Assembly (NCBI GenBank): GCA_951230915.1
Contig: OX579633.1
Span: forward strand, 20,494,574 to 20,558,573
DNA length: 64,000 nt
Source of the DNA: Antitrichia curtipendula
Lineage: Eukaryota > Streptophyta > Bryopsida > Hypnales > Leucodontaceae
Direction: 5' to 3'
This document shows positions 11,620 to 22,045 of this stretch, piece after piece (the first letter of the stretch is position 1; each line of letters starts with the position of its first letter). The translations under genes were made by a program, and so were the position numbers. Under the pieces are notes generated by a model. It saw nothing but the letters and a program-made list of their open reading frames with translations, searched no databases and was not told the DNA's origin.

Positions 11620-12657
11620 TCAAAACGCTCCACCGGCGCACAAAGCATTGGAGGGGTTCATTTCATTTCGATGGCAGCATCCGTAGGACTCCATGAATGG
11701 ACTCCATGAAGCACCAGCTCGCTGCTTCAGCAATTCCAAGGACACATCCCAGAGACGAGCGGCATCATCAGCGTCGATCGCATAAGGCTGCACACCACCA
11801 TAGTGAGGTCCCAAACCCGTCACCACTTTCGCTTCGTTGTTATTCTCCAAGTACCGACCACTTCTGCCTTCCACCAGTGGCGACGCCGCCAGCAACACCT
11901 GCGTCGAAGCGCCCTGTTCCACAGTTTTGTAAGAAACGGTTTGCATGTATTTCTGCACTTCCGGAGTAAGCTTCATGTGTCGTCCCAAATTCGTTTTCTG
12001 AATGGCACCAGGGTGGCAAGCGTTCACGACGATTCCATCCTTCGCCCACCGCTCACTCGCTTCCACGGCGAACAGCACATTCGCCGTCTTGCTCTGTCCG
12101 TACGCCGCAAACCCCTCGTAGCTCCGATTCGCAAAGTGAATATCGTCGAACACGACTGGTGACGTGCAGTGGCCGAGGGAGCTCACGGAGACGACGCGCG
12201 CGTGCCCTGCTGCGGCGAGGGCGTCGTGGAGTCCGAGCGTGAGCTCGAAGTGGCCCAAGTAGTTGGTGACGAATTGCTGCTCCCATCCTTCCGGACTGAG
12301 CGTGAGCTTGGGGAGCGCCATGATCCCCGCGTTGTTCACCAGGATGTGGAGAGGGTCTTTCCATGCTTCCGTGAACGCCGTGATGGAGGCGTGGCTGTTG
12401 AGGTCGAGAGGCGCGACGAACACGTTGGGGTTGCCAGTTCGGGAGGTGATGTCTGTGGCGACGCGTTGTCCGGCTTGCACGTCGCGGACTGCGAGAGTGA
12501 CTTCGGCGCCGGCGGACGTGAGCACGCGGGCTGTCTCGACGCCGAGTCCGGAAGACGCTCCCGTGACGATGGCGCGCTTGCCTGTGAGATCCACGCCTGC
12601 GATGACATCTTCGGCGGTGGAGTCTCTGGTGAAGGGGGTAGTAATGCGTTCAGCCAT
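11620..12657 (-). CDS. Short-chain dehydrogenase/reductase (right copy)
   Basis: Exact mirror of the gene at 5078-6115, with the same 345-residue product, motifs and flanks. No substitution was seen between the two copies at protein level, in contrast with the diverged outer arms. Both copies keep an intact frame, TATA box and leader, so both could be expressed. Recent duplication, gene conversion between arms and an assembly artefact are the possible reasons for the identity. Confidence 0.9.
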   Translation of the reverse strand: MAERITTPFTRDSTAEDVIAGVDLTGKRAIVTGASSGLGVETARVLTSAGAEVTLAVRDVQAGQRVATDITSRTGNPNVFVAPLDLNSHASITAFTEAWKDPLHILVNNAGIMALPKLTLSPEGWEQQFVTNYLGHFELTLGLHDALAAAGHARVVSVSSLGHCTSPVVFDDIHFANRSYEGFAAYGQSKTANVLFAVEASERWAKDGIVVNACHPGAIQKTNLGRHMKLTPEVQKYMQTVSYKTVEQGASTQVLLAASPLVEGRSGRYLENNNEAKVVTGLGPHYGGVQPYAIDADDAARLWDVSLELLKQRAGASWSPFMESYGCCHRNEMNPSNALCAGGAF

Positions 12658-12801
12658 GCTGCTCCTCTTTGCGACTATGTAAGGCTTGGACAACGCAAGG
12701 GGAGATGGTGGATGAAAAGTCCTCTCGAATTGAGTGGATCAGAACAAGTAACAGCTAACAACCTCAGAAACTCTTCGTGTTCTGAGTGCGACGGAGATGA
12801 A

Positions 12802-12809
12802 TATTTATA
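12802..12809 (-). promoter_or_regulatory. TATA box of right dehydrogenase gene
   Basis: TATAAATA on the minus strand at the mirrored distance from the ATG at 12657. Confidence 0.5.
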
Positions 12810-13027
12810 CGTGAACGTTGTTGGAAGTTCGACCTCTAAATCTTCCTTGCGGACTGTGACTCTCCTTCCTTCGTAGTGTCCACGGAGAGCCGAATGCCAG
12901 TCGTGAAGAAAGTCGGTACAATGGATGCTCGCGTGAACAGCCAGACAACGACTATTGGGTGTCTAGGACCTATTATATTAATGACCATGCCAAAGGCATG
13001 GTAAATTGACAGTAGAGGGGAGGGAGG

Positions 13028-13160
13028 GGCCAGGGTGAATTGACCCCCTCATTGCCCCCACAGGGATAAGCACTGGAATTTTTTATTTGCAACATATGAT
13101 AATATTTTGAAATTAGATAAAACTATCCTTGGTCAACGAGGTGGTCAATTCTCCCTGGCC
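13028..13160. mobile_element. 133 bp MITE with GGCCAGGG ends (mirror copy)
   Basis: Mirror of 4575-4707 with the same ends and interior. Confidence 0.75.
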
Positions 13161-14441
13161 TACTACTAGAGGAGGACACTGAAGAAGCTATTGAACAAGT
13201 GTGGTCCTGTGAAGTGTGAATCCACCGTGAGCAGTTGCAGACTATCACAGATCTCAAAACGACTACGAAACGTCAATTCCATTCGTTACAATTGTCGGAA
13301 ATTAATTCATCACAAATACTAATTGGTACAGTCAGACTCTTACTCGTATATAGGCTGGCACCCAATTGCAAAAATGTATAGTCAGAGCTGTGTGCACTCG
13401 TGAGACTTAGCATATCACTAATTTGTGAGCACTTAACATTCCGCCAATTTGTGAGGATCAGAATATATATTAGAAGAAAATTCATGGGAGCTGCAAGGAC
13501 GTAAAAATTATTGCATGAAAGACTGCTGCGTGTGAATACAAACAGACTAGCCTGAGGCTATCGAAACAATGACTGTGATGTAGAGCAATGTTATCCTAGG
13601 TCACGTGCCGTGATTTATCAGCGAAATGCGTGAATCCGGTGGAAATGGAAGAGTCAAGTGAACGTGAGTCACCAAGGCCACGTTTTATATCTGCACTGTT
13701 CCGGGTTTTATGCTGTAGCAAATGAAATACTCCGTATACAAGTTATAGGTTGACTGAACGGACACGACAACTACAACTGCGACAAAGAGGTAGCGAGCAC
13801 TAAATTCCATGTATCATATCTCAGGACCTGCGAGCGCTGCTCGACGGGCTTGGACTCCCTTTGAAAACTCGTAGAGAATCTCAGTGAACATTCCCTGGGG
13901 ACTGTCGGTAGCACAGAAATTGTGCAAAGCTGTTGAGTAGTGCACGTGTGCCTACTTCACCGACTCTCATTAAATTTGAACATTGAATTGCCAGTTTTCC
14001 AAGTGCCTGTGTAGAGGCCAAATGAGAGGGACTAGTACAGGTGTAGATTTTAATTCTGCACAGGCTCTCACACCTTTGTTAAAATCATGGAAACCGGTCA
14101 GTCTGTGAAGAATTATTATCTACTCAGATTAATCAATTCCTGCTTTTGAACCGCCGTGTACTAACAAGCAAAGTTCGGGATTCCTGCGCAACTTGCAGTA
14201 GACTTCTCTTTGCTTAGATGACAAAACGAGCTTATAGTATAGCCACACGCGAACACGTGGTCAAGTGAGAGGGAGCAGGTTTAGCAAAGACCCCAAATCC
14301 GACAACGAGTAGATCTCTTTTACACGGCGTTCGTCGGAGCCCCTTCCTTTGCAGATATTGTGGTAGAAGTTGGGGGAGGGTTTGTCAAATTCCGTCTTCA
14401 CTCTGACTTCAGCGTCTCCAGTTTGAATGTGGTTTTAGTTC

Positions 14442-14565
14442 AGGTATGTTCCCACTTGGTGTTAACTAGGTGTTGTTACTGAGGGTCTTAGGAATGAATT
14501 TAGACCTACTTCTGTACCAGATTCACATTCCAAACAGCACCTCTAACACCGAGTGGGAACATACT
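14442..14565. mobile_element. Short MITE with AGGTATGTT ends, copy 3
   Basis: Ends AGGTATGTTCCCACTTGGTG and GAGTGGGAACATAC. Mirror of 3083-3205 but inverted internally relative to simple mirroring: its interior reads GTTACTGAGGGTCTTAGG. Confidence 0.7.
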
Positions 14566-14712
14566 TTTGTGCATTGATTTTCACAATCACACTTGTCGTG
14601 GTGGGGTGATGGGGTAGGGGCAATTGATGTTAGTGTTCACTGTCAAAAGAGTCCCAATTTGCAAAGCATTGGTGATATTAGAGGTAGAACATCTCTAAGT
14701 TGATACGTTGTA

Positions 14713-14842
14713 AAGGTAATGTTCCCACTTGGTATTAGAGGTGTTGTTTGGAATGTGAATCTAGTCCAAAAGCAGGTCCAAATTAGTTCCTAGGACCTTC
14801 AATAACACCTTTAAGGCTTTAACACCAAGTGCAAACATACCT
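14713..14842. mobile_element. Short MITE with AGGTATGTT ends, copy 4
   Basis: Mirror of 2822-2941. Both ends are recognisable with small changes (AGGTAATGTTCCCACTTGG at the start). Confidence 0.7.
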
Positions 14843-15436
14843 TAAGTGAATAAACCTCTCTAATAGTAATCCTGACTTGGGGAATATAATAAGTGGTAGC
14901 ACTAAATGAGAGCTAGCCAAAAAAATTGTGCCAAATCTAGACGGCTAGGTCCTGTCAAAAAAGTGTAAATAGGTTTTTGAACAAATTTCTTGATCATGAC
15001 AAGGACCTTCTTTTCCTCAAGGCGTGCCACTAACACAGATTGCCAAGAAGCTTCATGTGTGCAAATTCTTGAATGTGCAAACCTTCTCTAAATCAATGAA
15101 CCTTTCTATTGTAATCAATATTAGCAGGCAGTCCAAGCCCTATTACTTTAAAAAGGTTCTACCTATATTTGCTGAAATGGAGTATTTCAGAGAGGCAAAG
15201 GTGTGGAGTTTCAACTTTCAAGGGCCTGAGCTTTATAAGTAACACAGGAATAGATCTTCTTTAGAATGATTTTTGGATCTTGATTTTGTTTATTCAGTTG
15301 ATGGCCAGCTACTTTCATACATAATTGTTTTGCGGCCAGCATTGGCAAATGGCTTTGGTTCAAGTCCTTGTTTGTATGGCAGCTATGGCACTGCAATTCT
15401 TGACTTGCATGGCACTTTGTGGAGTAGCGTGGACTC

Positions 15437-16191
15437 AAGAAGAAAGTGCACATCGTAGCTGGAGTATCACAATGAGATCTGGTGGAAAAATGATGGAATT
15501 TTTTTATGGCTTTCGTTGTGACATTTCAGTTACAATTGCAATTCCTGACCTTTTAAGGTACGCACATCTCTAATTTTCCCTAATTACAATCGAACATAGT
15601 CACTATTGTTAAATATTAATTATTTTTATTGGATCTTTTTGGCAACTAAAAGAAGACTCCTACAGACTGTAGCATACATTGTTTGGACACCATATGAATA
15701 AGTTATGAATATTCAAAGTATTGTCTCTAGGTGCACCAAAATTCAACACTAGATTCTCATAGACTCTCATGTTTTGATTGTGTACATCTTATATAATCAA
15801 TGTCTAGGATTTTTTTGCATATTTTGGTCCCAATGTAGCAACACTAGGTCATATTTTGGGCAATTTTGATTATGGGTGCACAATTGTACATACCTTAGTA
15901 CAAATGCTTATCATATATGTGTAAGGTACACTTAGGATTCCTTCATATGAACTCTAAATTAATACAAAATTTTAGAAATACCTCGATTGAACACTTGTCA
16001 CACTACCATTTAATTATTGCAATGGCACAATACATTTTGAAATGTCACTTGTTAAAATTATGTCATATACTGATAGTCATTTTTTTTTCCAAACCCATAA
16101 AGAAGTTAGGGATCTGGGTGTAGTCAAAGGTTTGTTAATGTTTTAGCACATGTAATTGTCCCTTTTAAATGGATTATAAGTGTCCATTTTA
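15437..16191. other. Right-arm-only sequence, no clear gene
   Basis: Absent from the left arm, where the flanking sequences meet near 1300. It contains a short open stretch ending at a good donor (AAG/GTACGC near 15559), but I recognise no product. The remainder is AT-rich. Confidence 0.35.
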
Positions 16192-16595
16192 ACCCTTTAA
16201 TGCCTAAGAATTGACCTATGTCCTATGGTTCTAATACAATACCATATTCCTAGCAATAAAGTGTTAAATTGAAAGCTCAACATTGTAACAAATTTTCACC
16301 AATTGATTACTATTTGTATGTACAATTTTGAGCTTTTGCCTTGCATTCCAATAGTGTCAACATTAATGAAAAGGATTGAGGGCCTCCATAGGCTATGGAT
16401 GAGTTAGTGAGCAAGGGAGCCTTTCATAGAGAGTTGTCCAACTCAAACCAAATTGCAGAATCAATAGTAACCTTGCCGTTCAATCATAGTCAGTAGGAAA
16501 GCTAAACAATGGATGGCATTAAGGCTCAAGCATACTGAATTGTATCAGACACTGTAGGCCATTTTTTAATGTGTTAATAAGGGTTAAGCGGATAG
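16192..16595. mobile_element. TTAA-ended element, diverged
   Basis: Starts TTAACCCTTTAATGCCTAAG and ends TTAATAAGGGTTAA. The ends are weak inverted repeats of the same TTAACCC type. No coding potential. Confidence 0.4.
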
Positions 16596-16669
16596 TAAGT
16601 GTCCCTTTTGAGTGAATAGTCAATAGTGAGACTATGAGAGATCCACCCCTGAATCCACCTCAAAAGAGT

Positions 16670-16753
16670 CCAGGGATTTTATTTTCCAGGGATTACATTT
16701 TCCAGGGATTACATTTTTCAGAGATTACATTTTTCAGGGATTACATTTTTCAG
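16670..16753 (+). repeat. Minisatellite, unit about 19 bp
   Basis: About five imperfect copies of a unit reading CAGGGATTACATTTTT with small variants (CAGAGATTACATTTTT). Confidence 0.85.
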
Positions 16754-16928
16754 TAGTTGAGAGATTTATTTTTTATAGCTTAAAGCCCCACCTCAAAGAT
16801 TATATATTATTTTTTTATCATTCCCTGCTTGCAAAATATGATATGAGATATGTTCGAATTTGCACCTGTACCTATATAACTGTATAATTGTATCCATATA
16901 TCCTCCATATATCTCCATATTCATCCAT

Positions 16929-17911
16929 CGACCCCTAAACGTCAGAGGTCCAACCAGGCTTAAAGACTGCCTACCTTTGCAAGTCTGAAAAGTCAAAATT
17001 AGAGTAAAGTATGAAGATCTCAACCGTACAATATTGTAGTGTGCATGTTGTAGATGGTGTGGAACAAATTTGGGGTCATTTGACCGTATAGATTAAAAGA
17101 TTGTAATGTTTTAGTGTTGAAAAAAGGTGCTGAAACTTTCTTAAAAACACATTTGGAGGTGAAATTCGATTTCTAAACCTACTCAAATGAAAAAACTTTA
17201 AGGTACAAAGTGATTCAAAAACAGAATATATACACTTTGGTGGAAAAAAAATATAATTCAAATGAATCATTGTGTCCGCAAAACGGATTTGAAATGTCAA
17301 ATTACAGTGAAAAAAGTAACAAAAAATCACATCTATGACTGAACCTCCTTCTACTAAAATGCTTCTCAATAACTCATATCTCCTTGGATTGCTATGAAAT
17401 TTTAACCACACGAACTAGACTAGTATGCGCAACTTTACCAACAAGTATCATTAGATTTGGACATTGTATGAAGAAGTTATAGGCCGCCAAAGTTCATTGC
17501 AATCCACCAATGTCTGGATTTTGAACTTTGAGTTGCTCCCAATCATTCGAAACAACTCGGATTGACATGAAAACTTTACCACAACAATTAGACTTCAGTG
17601 AAAACAAAATCCAACAAATTTTATTGAAAAAAAAAATTTAGATTGCAAAGATACAAGCCCCCAAAGTTGCAGCCATCAAATGGAGTTTGGTGAGCTCAAA
17701 TTGAACCTATAAACTTCGATTGGCTCCCAAAACTATTATACATCTTGGATTGATCTGAAAATTTTATCAAACAAACTAGACTAGTATTCAAAACTTCTCC
17801 AACAAGTTTTATTGAATTTGGACATTGGATGCAAAAGTTACAACCCTTTGAATTTGACTTTTAGGCTGTGAGGACGTTTTTTGTCCCTTGTGGCGTTCAA
17901 GGGTTAACCCT
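16929..17911. mobile_element. TTAA-type element abutting another
   Basis: Left end GACCCCTAAACGTC, right end GGCGTTCAAGGGTTAA. It directly abuts the element starting at 17907, so the two share or neighbour a TTAA. In the left arm the corresponding point (1248-1249) has only one element, so this one arrived, or was lost, after duplication. Confidence 0.4.
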
Positions 17912-18835
17912 TAAAGGACCATTGTCCCCTTGGGGGACAAAATGGATTTTGAGTACTAGGTTCCTATGACCTCAATTTTTAATGAAACTTTTTGAAACAT
18001 TCTCATAAGATAGACAAACTTCTTAGCTTCGTGGAAATATAATTTTTATATCAATCGGTAACCAAAAGCAAAAGTCATGCCATCTAAAATATAATTTTCA
18101 CTTCACCAGGCAGAAAAAAAAATCCACAAAAGCATGAAATTAAATTTTTAAATTTTATTTTCCTTGTAGATCATATTTTGACTACATGTGAAGCTTTGAT
18201 TCATTCCATTTGGATTAATGATGTGAAAGTTATGAACAATCTTGTTTTTCGGGCAATCTAGACATCTTCTTGAAAAAATAACTTACAGGATTCATTTCTA
18301 AATGCAATTTTTCATATTTTTCAAATTTTTTTTTGACAAGGTTAAGTTTGATTGCTAGAACAATCTCACCATTGGGATTATTGTGTTTCAATCCCATTTT
18401 AGAGCTATTAATGATTTAGTTTATCTTTTAATCTTGGACCTACTTCTATTTGACAATCTTTTAAAGAATGAAAACCAAGCATTTTTCTTTTGAGATTTTT
18501 TTCCTAGACTTTCAACTCAATTCTTCAATAGAATTTTTTTTAATTCAAAGTCTATAGTGCAAAAAAATTCCACAAAGGGCAGTCAAAGTCATCTGAAATT
18601 GCATGCTAATGTTATAAATAAATAAAAATCAACTTTGAATGTTAATATCTTCTAATATGTATGGTCAAACTCCATAAAAATTTTACCAGATGATCTTAGA
18701 CTAGTATAGTACTAGATCCTATGATTAGATTCTAAAAAATATATGCTTTTTGTTTTATTAGATGAACGAAGCAGATATGGAAGTTTTTAGTGGTTATTGA
18801 CAAGAAAAATGACCTTGGTCTTTTAGGGGTTAAAT
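17907..18835. mobile_element. TTAA-ended element (right-arm copy)
   Basis: Starts TTAACCCTTAAAGGACCATTG, carries the palindrome TTGTCCCCTTGGGGGACAA, and ends TTGGTCTTTTAGGGGTTAA. It corresponds to 690-1248 of the left arm but is about 370 bp longer, so one copy has been deleted or the other expanded. Confidence 0.65.
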
Positions 18836-19450
18836 TAATATGTTTATTTATTTGTTTAGTTTGTTACATTGAGATCTCTAGGACTATGCATCCCCAAGTT
18901 GCATTCTTGGTACCACTATGAAGCCCTTGGCAAAGAGGGGTGCATAGAATTTATTTCATGGAGTTTGGACGTAAAGTGTGAAAGTTATTAATTTTTGAGT
19001 TATTTTTGGTTTAAATATTAGAAAATTACTTGTACTTTTCTTTTGGTTGTGGCAACAACACAAGGCATACTAGTCCGTGACTACATGGTGTTACCTAGAC
19101 CCCAACCAATTGATTTTTCCAGTAACACATCAAGTTTTTATTCATGTGGGGCTATCCCTTTTGAATAGATAGTTGCTTAAATATGCACATGTTATATAGT
19201 CCTAAGAAATTTAGAGAAAATTGATTGAGTCTAAGGGGGTTTGCAAGAAACACTTAGCATTTTGTCTCAAAAATTCTTGGGGAGGACACTCCCTTATAGA
19301 AATTGCATACACTTGCGATAATGCTAGACTATAGTGAATTGCACATCCTTGAAAGACAAAATAGGAAATTTAATTAAAATGGCATATTCCATATGCCATT
19401 TTCAGACCGTATGGTCTAATATATAAAAGTGCCTTCTATGACAAGTGTAC

Positions 19451-19460
19451 ATTTCAAACC
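19451..19460. other. Left target-site duplication of the Mutator-like element
   Basis: ATTTCAAACC directly before the left terminal repeat, repeated exactly at 35277-35286. The empty sites at 59-68 (inverted) and 7769-7778 have ATTTCAAACT, so the duplication is 9 or 10 bp, within the size range usual for Mutator elements. Confidence 0.9.
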
Positions 19461-19530
19461 CAGGGTTGCTATACTGTGAGCCTGGGAGCGTGAGCCTGGG
19501 AGCGGGATCGTGTGAGCCTGTGAGCATATG
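19461..19530 (+). repeat. Left terminal inverted repeat and subterminal GTGAGC repeats
   Basis: The first 24 bp pair with the other end. After this, GTGAGC occurs four times within about 60 bp, interleaved with CTGGGAGC, a likely transposase-binding cluster. A second conserved block, ACCTATGACCGTGG at about 19567-19580, has a counterpart ACCCATAACCGCGG inverted near 35077-35092. Confidence 0.8.
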
Positions 19531-21775
19531 ATCGTACATTTCTTAGATTTGAAAATTGAGAAAGTACCTATGACCGTGGTTTTCATTTCATTTTTTATTA
19601 TTTTTTATTTTTTATAATTTATTTTTTATTTTTTATTTTTTTCCAGAATTCTTCCTTAAGCTTTAGCGGCCAGATTGACGCCATGAACGCAATTCTAGAC
19701 CATACCAATGAATGCTGCTAAGAGTTGGTATACAGAGGACAGAGGAGGAGATGTGTATGCATATGAGAATATATTTCATGCAAATAACTAGTTCTCAATA
19801 ATAATTATGCCAAAATAGATCCCACCCACCCACCCGTACTTCAGTAAGTTATCAAAGATAACTGAATATACAGATTTTGTGGGGGAGTTTATTTAATATC
19901 CCATTTTCGTGATTGAAGTGCTTAGACATTTATTTCTTGAAATAATGGATACTAACACTTAAAAGATGAGTCAGAACGTGTAGTTTACTGGCCCAAATAG
20001 ACAGAGTACCCGGTCTGAATTAACTACGAAACAGATGTAGCAGGCATCATGATAACATACCAGTTCAGCATATCAGTAAATGAGCAAGGAAGCAAGCTGA
20101 TTTAGCTTAATCAAGCTGAGTACAGAGGCTTGATTTGGCGCCTCTGATTGAATGGACCCATGACCGCCAAAATGAATTCACAGCCTTGGCTGCTGATGGG
20201 CAGTGATTGGGATGAAGGTTCCGTTAAGCTCCCTTGGGAACTTCTAGAGCTTGGGAATTGACCCAAATAAATTCACAGCCTAATTTGGGTGTTAGACTAG
20301 AGCTTAAACGACAGCTTAAGTCCTTACGGGTTGCTAAGGAGAAAGTGCTTAGGTTTTGCACTTACGCCTCAGTGAGTGTGCTGTGCTGTGGAGCTTAGTG
20401 GCTGTTCCTTGGAAAATATTCCTAGTGTCACAAGCTGTGATTGGGATTAGGCTTATGGGGAGGAACTATGGCATCATCACATTCTAACACTTCTTCCTCT
20501 CAGGTTTTGATCTGGTTTTGATTGCTGTGTTGTATTTGTATGATTTTTTGATCTAAAATGCTTCGTGTGATGGCGATAACAAGCGTCCTTGGGCTTAAGA
20601 CACCTCGCATGCACATTCTAACCAACTTTGTGTTTCTTGGATTGTATGGGTGCAGGTGAGGCCCTGGACCTCTCGGAGTTTTGGGGGGGATTTACTTACA
20701 AATACTATATTTTTTTGGTTCAAGTTTGATTCCACAAAAATGCTACTTTGATAATGTGTATTGAGCTTGGGATGATTTTATATGAAATAGTCATATTTCT
20801 TGAGTAAAGCTCTAAAATGTATGATTGTGTGAAAAGCTTTGATCATAAAAAATGTGATCATGTGAAACTTTTCTGTAGACACTTTGATATAAATGTGTGT
20901 AGGTCTGATATTTATATACAAGTATAGCCACTATTGCCTTGACAAATGGATATAGTAGTATATTTGATAATATAAGCTTTAGTTCACTAGCTCTTGATTA
21001 GAGTGGTTGTATAATGATAACAAACGTGATTTGTCAAATATTAAGCAAAACTTGGGAAAAAGAGAAGAAAGCTAGATAAGTGCCCAGTTCATGGGATGTT
21101 CCAGAAAAAGGTTTTTTTTACTTTTTACTTTTTATTTTTTGTTTTTTATTTTTTTATTTTTTTAGGGTATAAAGAATCCTACGACCGTGGACTCTGAAAT
21201 AATGATTGAATCTTGGTCTTTATAGAAATAATTTCACCTTACAATGCAAGATGGGAAGAAGAAATGGTAATTTATTCTTTTGCTTCAATATGCATTAAAA
21301 ACATTTGTAGTGAAGTTTATTGTGCATCCTTGATATAATTAGGATTTTGGATTAAAAAAAAATATATTAAATTCATCAATCACCGGTGTAGTGCAAGAAG
21401 GTCCATTTTGAGGTATTTATTGATGGTGAAAAAGGCCTTGTTCATTAAAACAATGTCCTTTGAATGTTTGTCCAAATATATAGGAGTACCTTACTAAAGG
21501 AGATAGGCAATATATTATAAGCTTCAAAGTATAGATGGACTTATAACCTTTGTTGATAATTTTGATTTCTAGAATGGCAAAACTACTTCACATTTCAACA
21601 ACCGGTCAATAGTATGATTACAATATCATATCTAACCTATGCATTTTACAAGAAAAAAGAAGTCTACAACAAAAGACATTGAGGTAAAAGAAACTGTAAT
21701 GCTTGGAAGACAAAAAACAACATATAATAATAGATAGAATGAAATCCAACAAATGCAATGTAAGAAACAGAAGAA
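19531..21775. other. Non-coding left part of the transposon
   Basis: T-rich low-complexity runs at about 19585-19645 and 21110-21165, and the half-repeated phrase AATTCACAGCCT near 20173 and 20269. I see no convincing exon. It lies 3' of the ParB-methyltransferase-like gene. Confidence 0.5.
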
Positions 21776-22045
21776 TCAAGAAGACAATGTAGACATAGAC
21801 TGAGAGTGGGCACTACTCTCAGTCGAGGATGTATCCATATCTGATTCTAAAGCTTCCACATCTAAAAATTCCAAAACTGTTGGGTCTAAAGAAGTAGACT
21901 TCTTTCGTGCAGGAAAGTTTTTTTCAGATGCAAACGTAGATGCTAAGCCCTCTGCATATGATGGCAATATGTAGGACTTTTCCGGGCTTGGGAAAAAAGA
22001 GGATAACGTGAAAAAGGCCGTTGAGTTGCCTTGTTTGAAATCATG
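21776..22045 (-). other. Open exon-like stretch after the predicted stop
   Basis: Follows a good acceptor (TTTTTACAG at 22046-22054). One frame is open for about 88 codons, rich in Ser, Asp and Glu at the end, and looks like a protein tail. However, joining it to the previous exon with either of two good donors (GTGAGT or GTAAGT) gives another frame, with a stop at once or after about 27 codons. It may be the original C-terminus now out of frame, or the 3' untranslated region. Confidence 0.35.

Larger units (their letters stand above)
10897..19460 (-). repeat. Right arm of giant inverted repeat (inner part)
   Basis: Reverse-complement partner of the left arm. The 10897-13786 part looks identical to 3949-6838; the outer part is diverged. 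Relative to the left arm it has gained at least 15437-16883, about 1.4 kb with no recognisable gene, and extra TTAA-type repeat sequence between about 16929 and 17911. It is interrupted at 19461 by the Mutator-like element and resumes at 35277. Confidence 0.93.

Noticed and set aside
15211..15573. Hydrophobic open frames around 15211-15573
   Set aside because: They cross the edge of a right-arm insertion, the left-arm equivalent (1252-1512) encodes nothing similar in sense, and no motif is visible.
1..19460. Whole inverted repeat as a simple hairpin sequencing artefact
   Set aside because: The arms are separated by a 4 kb spacer and the outer halves differ by many substitutions, indels and insertions, which a read-through artefact would not give; the identical core alone remains open to doubt.
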